A DNA stretch of 64,000 nt from Lagopus muta. Its lineage: Eukaryota; Chordata; Aves; Galliformes; Phasianidae. Below, in pieces: positions 26,401-38,400 of the stretch (position 1 is its first letter; the number at the start of each line of letters is the position of its first letter). The position numbers and the translations under genes were made by a program. Under the pieces are notes generated by a model. That model did not search any database, was not told the DNA's origin, and saw nothing but the letters and a program-made list of their open reading frames with translations. The stretch is from positions 9,911,469 to 9,975,468 of the forward strand of contig NC_064472.1 in the NCBI RefSeq assembly GCF_023343835.1. Direction: 5' to 3'.

Positions 26401-29400
26401 TCCTCAGAGCATCTGGTTTATGAAGAACAGCACAGGCTTATGGCCATTGGCAGTGGGATACATGAGATGTGTGGGTGAGTGAGGACCTTTGTGAGTGAGG
26501 GAAGCTGAGCATGATGGAGGTCTCCTGCATTTCTGCTGGCCCCCTTATGTAGGCACACATGGATACTGTCTCTCCCTCTGGAACAGCTGAGCAGGGTTAC
26601 AGTGCCAGGAGCCTGAGCAGCAGCACGGCTCTGCCCTTGTGTCTTGCTGGTGGACACGGCTGATACCTAAGTGCATTCCCCAGTGAATGGCGGCACGGCC
26701 TCATCCATCCCACCTTTGCAGCCCCGTGCCCAGCTGGCACTCAGCCCCCACCATGCCAAATGCCCTGCTGAGAGTCGGGTTGCTGGTGGAGCTGTCATTG
26801 GGCAACCAGGAGAGATGACGGGGAGGTGTGCCTGTTGGTTGTGTCAGCAGCTGCAGTGCCTGTGGGAACAGCCAGATGAGCGGTGGGGGCCTGAAGTGTT
26901 CCTGAAGGGGTACAGTTACCTCCAGCAGTGACTACCGACCCAAAGTTAATGTCCAGCTGCTATAAATGCTCTGGTAACTCCTCCAGCTTCTTCATCCAGA
27001 GACCTGAATGAGCTGTTTCATCCTCCTGTTTCCCTTCTTGTGGCAGGGTTGTGTGTCAGCAGCACCATTAAAACGGTGGAGCGGAAGGCAAGGAATTGAC
27101 CCTATTGCAATACTTCCTTTGCAGAGGTGCTAGAAGTTGTCCCTGCGACCCTGGAGGTTTCCAGCACCAGCATCAAACTGAACTGGACCTGCAGATTCCC
27201 TGATGCCTGCCAGCACGTGCAGGCCACATGCCGGCTGGCAGGGCCTTCCTCACCTCCTTGTGAGGCTGAGGAGGTCACTGGAGTGGAGCTCCTACACGGA
27301 CAGAGGGGAACATTCACCTGTCCTCCCCTGCAGCCCTTCACTGACTACACTGTCACCATCTCAGTGCCCCCCAGCACAGTCCTGTTTTCATGGATGATCA
27401 GGACAAAAGAAACAGGTAGGTGTCCATGGCATCGTACAGGAGGGAAGGGGCATTCCTGGGCTGGTTCACCAGCAGAGAGGCAGAGAGAGGTGACCTTTGC
27501 CCAGCACTTCATTCTGAGCATCCCTCCCTGCTGTGATGGTGCTGGCACTGGGGCTGCATGCAGAAGAGGCTGTGCGGAGTCCTGGAGCAGAGCTCTTTCC
27601 TTCCTACCCCGCCCTCCTCACCACACCATCGCTGCTCCTGCTGTTGTGAAATCCACGCTCCTGTTGTGGCACAAAGCGTGCTTGGGTTTGCTGCACAGCC
27701 TGCCCCTGGGCAGTAGCTGAGGGCATCCTGCTGTGGGCTCAGACCTTCTCTGCCAGCCCCACTTGTGACTCCGTTTTCCTGCGCTTCCAGTGCCGCAGAA
27801 GCCGGAGCAGCTGCAGCTGGATGCCAGCACGGGGACCCTCAGGTGGAAGGCGCTGCCCTCCTGCCAAGGGGAGATCGTTGGGTACCAGGTACCAGGGGCC
27901 CCCACCCAGCCCCTCCCTCCCTGCTGACAGCTCTGTGCACGCAGGTGTGCAGACCATGGAAAGCCCTGAGGACCAGCAGTCACCCATCCACGTGCTGAAT
28001 TTCTGGCTGTCATGAATTTGAGCATTTCCGACTTCCTCTCAGTGGTCCTCAGCCCCCAGTGATGTATTTGGCGGGGTGGCCTTACAGGCTTTCCTGTGCC
28101 TCTTGCATTCTTATCTTTTCCCTGGCCATGACAAAGGCTGTGGTTTGCAGTGCTAGAAGCAGGGCTGAGGGAGGAGAGCGCTGCACCCAGCTTGTAGCCA
28201 CCTCAATTTGTGACGTGATTCACAAATCACGAGGATGCCTTGCAAATCTGTCCAGCTCAGAGGGCTTGCAGAGCAAAGGCACAGTCTAAGCAACTCCATT
28301 TTCTGCAGCTGCTCTGGTGCTACCTAGAGGGTTAGCTCCAGAGTCTTTCCTGCCCTGCTCTGCTCAGCACTGACGCTTTGCTCACACACACACAGGGCCG
28401 AGGCTCCCGCTGAGCTCTCTGGGCACCTGCAAGAGCTGGGATAGGAACAGGGGCAGGAGGAGCAGAGCAACGTCTTGCTGCCTGGCTGTGGTGTGGGCAG
28501 GTTCCTGCAGGATCGTGGCCGCTGCCCTCCAGCTCCGTGTCCTGTCCCCAGCTGAACGTCACGGCCAGGGCCTTGCAGGACGGCGGCTTCCTGCAGATCG
28601 AGCGGCTGAGGCTGAGCAGCCAGACCACGGAGCACCCACTGCCCGCCTACGGCCCCGGCACCACATATGCGGTGGCCGTGCGGGGCCTCACAGCCGTGGG
28701 TCCCGGAGCTGCATCACAGTTTCACACCAGCGGCTCAGGTGAGGGTCTCCGCACGCAGCTCCTCCTCCTGCCCCCCCGTGCCAGTCTGCTGAGGCTCATC
28801 ATGGGGATCTTCCTCTGCAGAGACGCCCGATGGCTGCTCCCGCCTCCTGCTCCATACCTCTCCATCTCAGGGCACAGCCGTGCTTCCCCTGCACCCCGTC
28901 TCCCAGCGCCCTGAGGCAGCGAGGTGAGCGCAGCCCCGGCTGCTCTGCTCTTGCAGCCCTGAGCAGGGCTGCATCCCTTAAGCTGCCTCTGTCCACCTCT
29001 CTCCATTCCCGCTTCTATTACCACCCCCACAGCCTCACTTTCTCCATCCTCATCCCCATCTCACTGCCCCACCTCCATCTCCAACCTCATTCCCGTCCCC
29101 CTCCTCACCACCCATCCACATTCCTATCTCTACATCCCCACCCCCATTCCACACCCCCGTCCCTTCCTCCACCCCAATCTCCATCCCTATTCTTGTTCCC
29201 ATCCCCTTCCCCATCCCCATCCTCATCCCCTTCCCCGTCTGCTCTCATTGCTGTCCTCATTCCTATCCCTGTCCCTGCTCCCCAGCTCATCCCCATGTCG
29301 CTCTCATCCCCTTCCCCGTGTCCCCTCATCCCCATCCCCCTCTCACAGCCCTGCCTTGCAGTGAGCACCAGCTGCTCGTGGCGGTGACACACAACAGCAC

Positions 29401-32400
29401 GGGGCTGGAAGACGCCTGCTCGGGGGAGCTGCAGCCCTCCAACCACAGCCACCCTGCTGACCCCTACGTGGCCGCCGTGCTCAACCTCAGCGCGCCCACG
29501 GACTTCGTGCTGGGTGACGGGGCCCGCGGGCACGGCTTCCACAACGCTCCCCTGCACCCAGGATGGGATTACACCGCCCTGCTGCGCCTCGCCCGGCGCT
29601 CACCGCAGGTACCCGTGCCGGGGGCTCTTGTGCACGGGGCGCGGCAGCGACCGCCGTGTCCTCAGCCACGGCTGGGGCCTTTGGTGGCCCTGGGTGGCAG
29701 CTCCTTGCTGTGTGGTGGCTGACGTGGGATTGCTCTGAGCTCCGTCCTGTGCCCTTCAACAGGCGGAGACGTTCACCTGCGTGTGCTACAGCTTCTCCAT
29801 GGGTAAGTGGTTCCTCTGCCCCACACCTGTGCCTGAGGGTCTTTCTGTATCCCCCCTTTTCCCAGCCCATATCCTTGCAAGGACAGGAGCTGGGCAGTCC
29901 AGCAGCTCTTGTGGGAGCAGAGGAAACTTCTGTTTCCCAGATACTGGGAGTATTTACCTGCTATAACCGGTTCCTACCTCCATCTTCTTGGATGCTCTCT
30001 GGATCCTGAGGCTCTCTGTGGGTGCACAGGCTTTGGTACCCCTGGCCTTTTGGGCAGGTGTGCATGGCTGCAGCTGGACCCCCTGCAGCTTCCATGCCAT
30101 CATCTCTCCTCCCATCTCGGTCCTAGTGCTGCCCCAGTCCACATGCAACCCCAGAAACACAAACACCTTGCCCAGCTTTGTGCTGGGGGAAAGGCATGGA
30201 GGCATGCCCATGCTGAAGGACATTGCACCCAGCATCACCCCTCCTTCTGCATCAGCAAGGCTGCTTCCCTTCTCAGAACCTCTGCTAGGAAATGATGGGA
30301 GCTCCTTTCCTCCCCACACCACTGTAGGATCTCCTTCCAGTGGGTTTGGGTTATGTGGAGCGTGATCCTGGGCTGTGCTTTTTGCAGGGCAGGAATCAAT
30401 TCCTCTGCTGCACAGACTGCCTGTGCTGATGGCATTTGTGCTGGCCGCTGTAGTCTTGGCACTGGGGATTTTCCTGCTCCCCCTGTTCGTCAGGTCAGTA
30501 CACATCTCTTCTCTCCCGCTCTTTGTTCTGTCCAGGGGCTGCCTGGTATGGACCCTGAAATTAAGCAGGACATGTTGCCATGTGGGCACCCCCCTCTGCT
30601 CTCCACCTCCTGCTGGTCTTTTGGCTAACTTGCTGTCTTGCAGGCAAAAGTGCAACAGATCAGACACCTCTGAGATCAACAGCAGTATCCCCCTCCAGAA
30701 GCGTCGCAGAGGTGCGGTATGAGCAGTCTGAACAGGCTGCTTGGTAGAAAATGAGCAGGGTGCTCCCAGGCACTGTGAGACTCCTTGCAGAGCAAAGTGG
30801 GGCAGAGCTGGCTGGTATGGGGAATGAGACACCTCACAGAGAGGGAGACATGCATGGGCAAGGATGAAGCTGGGTTTGGTAGGGTTCTGCCCAGTGAAAT
30901 GCCAGCTCACTCCCATCAGCTCATGCTGACCTCCTGTCCTGATGTTCCCATAGGTGCCAGTAATCTGAGCACACTGATCCTTGTGGAGGAATTGCTGGAT
31001 GCTCTGAAGAGGCTTCAAAGGGCAGAGATAGAGGCAGAGCAGATGGAGGATGAATCAGCTGACAGGCACGATGCAGGGCGTCTGGGCGAGTACCAGGTCT
31101 GTATTAGGTGTTCTTTCCCATCTGGTTGCACCATCCATCCAGCACCAGCCCCTCCTTGGGTGTGTGAGGCACTCAGCCTCACACCCGCCAGAACCTGGAC
31201 TAATTCAGAGCTCCTCTTCCTCCTGTGCAGAAACTGGCTTCCTCCCTCTGCCACTCCTGCAATGCTGGGAAGGAACTGTGTAACGAGGGCAAGAACCGCT
31301 ACAAGAGCATCATTCCGTGTAAGCAAAGCTCTCCTGGAGCTCAAAACTCCTCTGTGGCTGATGCAGTGTGGACATTTGCCATTTCGCTAATGGTCTCCTC
31401 TCAAAACACACCGCATCTTCTTCCTGTGCCATGTTCCCCGTTATTTTGTTAGCTCTTCTTTCTTTCTGAACTTGTCCCAAGGCTTGGAAAGCTCCTGAGG
31501 AAAGATCAAACAGAGCTTTCCTAAAAGATACTTCCTTCCTTACACAGTCATTTCAGTGCTGCCCCGAAGGGACAGCCCACTGACTCCCACCTCCCTCTCT
31601 CCCAGACGATCACTGCCGTGTGGTGCTGCAGCCCTCTGACACAGGGAATGACTACATCAATGCCAGCTACGTGGATGTAGGTAGCGAGGAGGATGGCTCC
31701 TCTACTTCTTGCCATATTAAATGTTTAACATGGGTGACTGGAGCTGTTTGAAACTCTCCCCCACAGAGCTACCGGAGCCCGCGCTTCTTCATTGCTGCTC
31801 AAGGTGGGTGCTCCCAGCCCTGGGAGCTGCCCAGAGCTGGCACAGGTCCTCAGGAGCTGCCAAACTCTCTGAGTCCCTTTGAAGTCCCTTTGGGATGGGT
31901 TGGTTTGCTCTGTGCAGAGAGCAGAGGGGGTTCTCAGGGTCCTTACAAAGCTGCTGAATTATTTTGGGTAAATAGGACTCCAAATGTGGAAACTCAGGTT
32001 GGATATTAGGGAAAAATTCTTCTCAGAAACAGTAGATAGGCACTGTAACAGGCTGCCCAGGGAGGTGGGCAGAGTCTGAAGGTGTCCAAGAAACATGTGG
32101 ATGTGGCTCTGAGGGACATGGTTAGTGGGGTGGGGGAGTGGGCTGGGTTGGACTAGGTGATTTTAGAGGCCTTTTCCAACCTTGTGATTCTATAATTCTA
32201 TGATCATCGTGGGGACATAGGTGGGACAGGCACTCATTTTCAGATGAGTGGGCAGCAGCTCACTTTCAGGCTTGGTGCAGTGACCACTGCCCTGTGCCAG
32301 TACCCATCAGTACTGGTGCACTCTAGGCTCATCCACCCTCTCTTTTGCTGGACCCCTTTTCTAAAATGGGTGCCAAGGTAGGGGTGCCCCGTACCCGTGG

Positions 32401-35400
32401 CCATGTGCTGCCATGCCCAGGCTGTGTCACATCAGCCCTGCGAAGAGGGAAATGTGGGGCTGCACCAAGGAGCCTGGGGGCACCTCCATGGTTTGGGCTC
32501 TGACACAGGGCTCTCCTCTTCCTTCCCAAGGCCCTTTGCCTGGGACAGTGGTGGATTTCTGGCAGATGGTCTGGCAGGAGAAGACTTCAGTCATTGTGAT
32601 GCTGACAGGCTTGGTGGAGCACAACAAGGTAAGCATCCCAGCCTGTGCTCAGCTCTGGTCTCCCAGTGCCCAGTTCCCTTGCTTTGCTTTGCTCAGCACA
32701 ACCCTCAGTAAGGTCACGAAGCATCTCCACACCTCCACTTGCAACGCTCCCCTAATGAAATTGTTGGTGCTGCCATTGACAGATCAAGTGCGAGCAGTAC
32801 TGGCCAGAGCAGCAGCAAGTATATGGGGACTTCACTGTAACACTCAACAACACCAGGACCACCATGGGCATTGTTAGACGTCTCTTCTGCCTGCAGAAGG
32901 TAAGGCTGTCATGCAGCTGTGATGGGGTTGCAGGGCTCTTCTGGAGTTATCAGCTGAAATTCAGTCTTGCTTGGGGTCAGCCTTGTTGTCACCAAGCACT
33001 ATTCCAGAGCATCAGCCCTGGGTTTCTATGCAAGGCAAAAAGACAAGCAGTCAGCTCCAGTGATCACCCTGACTGAGTCTGGACTATGTACCTGGGCAGA
33101 TCCTGCACTCCCAAGGGCCTGGGAGAGGTGATCACAAAGGGTGGAAAAGTAGCTAAAGGATATGAAAGGGCATCTCTCCACATCCAGGCTTTTCAGAGTG
33201 ATGAGACAGGTACTTGCCATCTGGGTCAACCTGCAGAAGATCCACATGAAAGCACTGTGGTGCCTTGAGGCTCCTGAACTTGAACAGAGAGATTATGGTT
33301 TAAGGTATATTAATATCCTGAAGATATTTCTCAGGATGGGTACTTCCACTGAAGGTTGGAGAAACCAAAAGAGTTGCAAGGAGAAGAAAATGAGTACAGC
33401 TGCTAATGTTACACATGTTCTTGTCTTGCCAAGAACAAAGTCCACCTAAAAAGTAAGGCTCCAAGAGCACCTGGTGGTGGGACACGGCAGTTCATTAGTT
33501 CAATCCAAGTGAATACAGGATGGCCTGGTACCAAAGTGGCTACACGCATATCAGTTAGTATCAGCCTTAGGAAATGCCTTATTTGGGAAAGCTATGGTTT
33601 TATGAAGACTATGGAGAGTCTCAACACCGTGATATTTATTTCTTTCCTCTGAGACACAGGCTGCATTCACTGCTTTGAATTCACAGTTCTTATTGTGTGG
33701 AGGCAGAGAATAAAGCAAATTATGTGGTACGGTGAATTTGCTCAGAGTCCTCGTGGTGCCCTTTGCTGTCTGATCAGCTACAGTGGAGCAGCCATTGTAT
33801 TGGTGGTGCTGTGGGAGGGCTGGGTGCTGGTGCATACCTGCCATGCTTTTCCTCTACTTGTTGGCAAGTGCTTCACTTCTTCTCAGGCTGGTTCCTGCTC
33901 CAGACACATCTCCCTCCTTGCAGGCAGGATACCCTCTCCCAAGAACAGTGGAGCAGTTTCACTACATGCAGTGGCCAGACCATGAGGTGCCCAGGAACCC
34001 TGCCCAGCTGCTGTGCCTAGTGGAAATGGCGAACAAAAGTGAATCAGAATTTCCTGCAGGTCCTGTGCTGGTGCACTGCAGGTACTGGGATGGGAATGCT
34101 CATGTGCTGGACCAAGGCTGGTTAGAGCAGTACCAACCCCTCTTCTGTGTCCTTAGTGCAGGGATTGGGCGAACAGGCACCTTCATTGCCCTGGACTTCC
34201 TCCTGAAGATGGCAAAGGCTGAGGGAAAGGTGGATGTGTTCCACTGCGTGCAGAAGCTGCGGGAGCAGAGGATATGTATGGTGCAGACCAAGGTGAGGGG
34301 AATCACCTGCTGCCCACATGCTGTGGGACTACAGGTTTGCCCCCTCCCCCTTCCCCCCTATGATGTGATCTGTGCTGTGATCTGTCACATGGTCCCATTA
34401 CCAGGACTGGAGCTGCCAGGTGATAGAGACTGGAGGGTTTTGTTATCATTGTGCTGTCCAAACCTAGGGACCCTCTGAGACTCTCTGAAGCAGCATCAGC
34501 ATGTACATGCACCAACAGTCCTGGCACGGAAGGGCAGGTCCTTGCTCTTATAGGCATGTGTCCTTCAGGCTTTCAGGATGTTTGCCCACACGGCATCATC
34601 TGGCCAAGAGACTATGTTCCCACAGTCTGCTCACAGCTGTGTCCCTATGGAGGAAGACGTAGGTTGGACAGGCCTGTCCAACTGCTCGCAGGATGAGTGG
34701 TTCACTGGTTTTCTGGACTTCCTTCCTGAGAGTGGGGGTCTGGTTTGAGAGGTAGCAGAGAAAGATGGTCTTGTCTGGGTGGTTGCAGTTGCTGGCTGCT
34801 TCTCAGAATAGGGCTGCCTGCCCCAGGGGTGTCTGGCAAGGAGGTGAAGGGTGGAGCTGGCACCATCCTGATGCAGGTTAGTGTGTTGCAGTCTGTGGGA
34901 AGTAGTCTGGAGTCCTAGTGCTGCCCATGGAGCTGCTCCAGATGGTACACTAACTCACATCTCCATGCAGGAGCAGTATGCCTTTTTGTATGAGGTACTG
35001 CTAGAAGGCTTGCTCTGTGGCTGTACTGGGGTGCCAGTGGAGACAGTTGCCAGTCACATCAGCTGCCTCCAAGGAGCTGAGATCCAGATCCAGAACAACA
35101 TCCTGGAGAAAGAGTTCAAGGTACCCTCAGGACCTGGTGCAGCGGGTCTGCTGCCTCCTGCTGTGGGTGAGAGGTGGGGGGAGTGTTTCTTTGTGGTTTA
35201 TCTGGAGATGGAAAGGGAGCTGACAGGAAGGGCTTGCTCAGGTGAATCATCCCTTACAGGCAGTGCAGAAATTTTCTGAGTTGTTCCAGCTCCTGCCGTG
35301 CAGAGAAGCGGAGAAACCCAGCAATCAGCCCAAGAACCGCAAGCCAGGGATCCTGCCAGGTACTGCAGGACTGGGCAGCTCATTGCTCCACGATCCAGCT

Positions 35401-38400
35401 CCTGAGAGCAGCGAGGGGGAGGATGCTGTTGCCAGCACTGCTGATTCCCTCCCCATCACCATGACAGAAAAATGGGACTAACCATTCTGCCCCTGAGACC
35501 AAATGCCAGTTTCTGGTTGGTGTTGCATAGTATCATAGAATCATACAGAATGGAAAAAGTCTTCAAAACCACCAAGCCCAACCATAAACCTGACCTATCA
35601 AGGCCGATCACTAAACCATGTCCCTCAGTGCCACATCTTAGCATCTCTTAAACACCTCCAAGGATAGGGACTCTACCACTTTCCTGGGCAGCCTGTTCTA
35701 ATTCTTTACCACCCTCTCTGTGAGGAAATTCTTCCTAATGTCCCATTTAAATATCTCCTTGTACAAACTGAGACTGTTACTTAACATAGGCAAAGCATTC
35801 CCTCCATGTGAACCACACCTCATCCCCACCTCCTTCTGTGCTTCCACAGCTGAACTTAACCTTCTCCATCCTAAGTCTAATCACAGCCTGAATTCTAACC
35901 CTAACCCTAACCCTAACCCCAACCTTGACTCTAACCACAACTGTCACCCTAACCCTCACTGTCACTGGGAGGAGCCCAGATCGGGCACCAGATAGTGATC
36001 AGGAATGGGGTTCACAGCTGCTTCAGAGCCTTCTCCTTCACTCCCCTCTGTGCAGGCAGAGGATGGCTCAGCCCTTCTCTGCCCTTGCCTCCACAGCGGA
36101 CTCCTTCCGGCCCATCCTGATGTCCTCGCTGAATGCAGACGGTTCGCCGGGCTACATCAACGCCGTGTTTGCCAATGTAAGGCCGCAGTCTAGCGGGCTT
36201 GGGGCTGCAGGGAGCAGCAGAGGCTCCGCGAGCACCCAGAGCAGAGCTGGGCTGTGCCGCCCAGCTTCAGGCACCCCAGGCCGAGTGCTCCATCCTGGTG
36301 ACTGTACCCAGTGCCTGGGGCCCTGCTGCCAGGAGATGGCCCCCGAGTTCAGCCGCAGCCCTGACAGCGCGCAGCTCAGCGGGCTGCCGCGCGGCTGCTG
36401 CCTTTTGCCTGCGCTGAGTTGCTCCGCCACCCGGCGTGCTCTGCCCAGCCCTTGGCAGCATGGAGGTTGCTGGAGTAGCTGTGGTTCTCACAGGCACGGC
36501 CGTGTCTGTGCGTTGTGTCACCATTTCCTCCTCCCGACTGCTCTGTTTTGCAGACATACAGCAAGGAGGACAGGCTGATCATCACCCAGCTGCCCTTCTC
36601 CAGCACACTGGTGGATTTCTGGGCTCTGGTCTGGGATTACACCTGCACCTCGGTGGTTGTGCTGAACCAGCTCCAGGAGCTGGACAAGGTCAGCTGCCTG
36701 CTCTTCTCCTGACAGCCTACCTTCTGCCTTTGCCGTATGAATCTCTTCACTGGGGCCCTGCTTGCTATGGGGTCCAGCTGCAAGCTTGTAGTTCCACTTT
36801 GCATTGCAGAGTCCTATGGCATTGCAGTGGTGGGGGGAACCCACAGGAACAAGGGTGGCCCTTGGATTTACTTCCCCTGACCCAGTAGGGGGGCTGTTTT
36901 TCTGTTTACTGTCCTGCAGGTCAGCCCCAAGCACAGAGCGGGCAGAGTACCCATATGCATGCTGTAGTTGAGGGGTTGGGCCAAGTGTACCCGTGTGAGG
37001 CATTGAATTGCTGTGTGCCACCATGCATTTATCTCCCTTCAGACATATGTGGAGATCTGGCCCACCCAGGGCAAAGCCATCCATGGCCATTTTCACATCC
37101 AGTGGATCTCTGAGGAGGCTGGAGCTGGTTTCACAGTCTGGACACTTGCACTCACCAATAGGCAGCAGGTGGGTTTTTGGCATAGCAATGACAAAGTCCT
37201 TTGAGAACAGCCTTTGACAGAGCTGAGAGCCACTGCAGGCTTTGGTTTAGGGCCAAAGTCACAGGTGGAAGTGTCAGAGGGAAGGCCTGCAAAAGGAGCA
37301 GACTGGTTCCTTGAATGACACTGGTCAGAGCAGGGCCTTCCCCATGGGAGCTTTGTCCCAAGAGGGTGAATCTGTATACAGCGGTACAAGGCAAAGCACA
37401 GATACGTGTGCACACCTTTCCAACCTGGAGAACATCAGCCATGAATAGTCTGTGCATCTCAACGGTTGCTTATGGATGGGGATAGCTATTCTAAGCTTCT
37501 GGACCATATCCATATTCTCTGGCCTTCCTCTCCATGAAGCCAGTGGGTTACTTGTCTGCCCAACCCAACTTCTTTCTTCTTCGCTAGCCCAAGAAATCTG
37601 CAATGAAAGTCCATTTCTGGCAGCTGGAGGACTGGCCCATGCAGTACCGTCTTCCCCCACATCCCACCACCATCATCAGCCTGCTAGGGAAGGTGGAGAC
37701 ACACCAGCGGCAGAGCCAGGATGGACACATCCTCATCACTTGCTGGTAAGCAATATGTCTTTCAGAGGAGCAGCTGTGGCACAGAGATGACTCACTCTGA
37801 GTTACATCAGTGAACTCAGGTACCAGCTCCAGTCTCAGCTCATGGTGGACATGTTGAACTTAGATTGGCCACTGCAGTGAAGGAGAATAAGAAATCCTTT
37901 TACAAATATATCAATGGCAAGAGAAAAACCAAGGATAATCTCTATCCTTTAATTGATGCGGCGGGGAATGTGACCACAGATGACAAGGAGAATGCTGAGG
38001 TCCTCAACGCCTTCTTTACATCTGCCTTTAATAGTTAGACCAGCTATCTTCAGGGCACTTTGTGCCCTGATCTGGATATCTGGGCTGACACACAGAATGT
38101 CTCCCCGGAGATTGAGGTGGAGGCCGTTAGGGAGCTCCTCCTCCATCTGGACAGTCACAAGTCCATGGGACCAGATGGGCTTCATCCTAGGGTGCTGAGG
38201 GAGTTGGCGGGGGTGATCACTAAGCCGCTCTCGGCCATCTATCAGCGCTCCTGGTTGACTGGAGAGGTTCCAGAGGATTGGAGGCTTGCTGATGTGACTC
38301 CCATCTACAAGAAGGGCTGTAAGGAGGATCCGGGGAACTACAGGCCTGTCAGCCTGACATCAGTGCCAGCTGGTTGATGCTCGGCTGAACATGAGCAGAC

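Larger units (their letters stand above)
27075..30236 (+). repeat. Left arm of 3.15-kb inverted repeat
   Basis: From gtggagcggaaggcaagg to accc-agcatc, the segment matches the reverse complement of 41723-44869. It covers all FN3 and juxtamembrane exons and introns of gene A. By eye, differences are single bases and a few nt in the pyrimidine tract. The spacer between arms is about 11.5 kb. Confidence 0.9.

Noticed and set aside
29105-29557. Minus-strand ORF of 150 codons, repeated at 42403-42852 plus
   Set aside because: It is antisense to a coding exon and crosses the pyrimidine tract; the Gly/Asp-rich product is a composition artefact.
29954-31018. 354-codon minus-strand ORF
   Set aside because: It is antisense to gene A transmembrane exons and introns, with no domain and no splice logic; an open frame by chance in GC-rich DNA.
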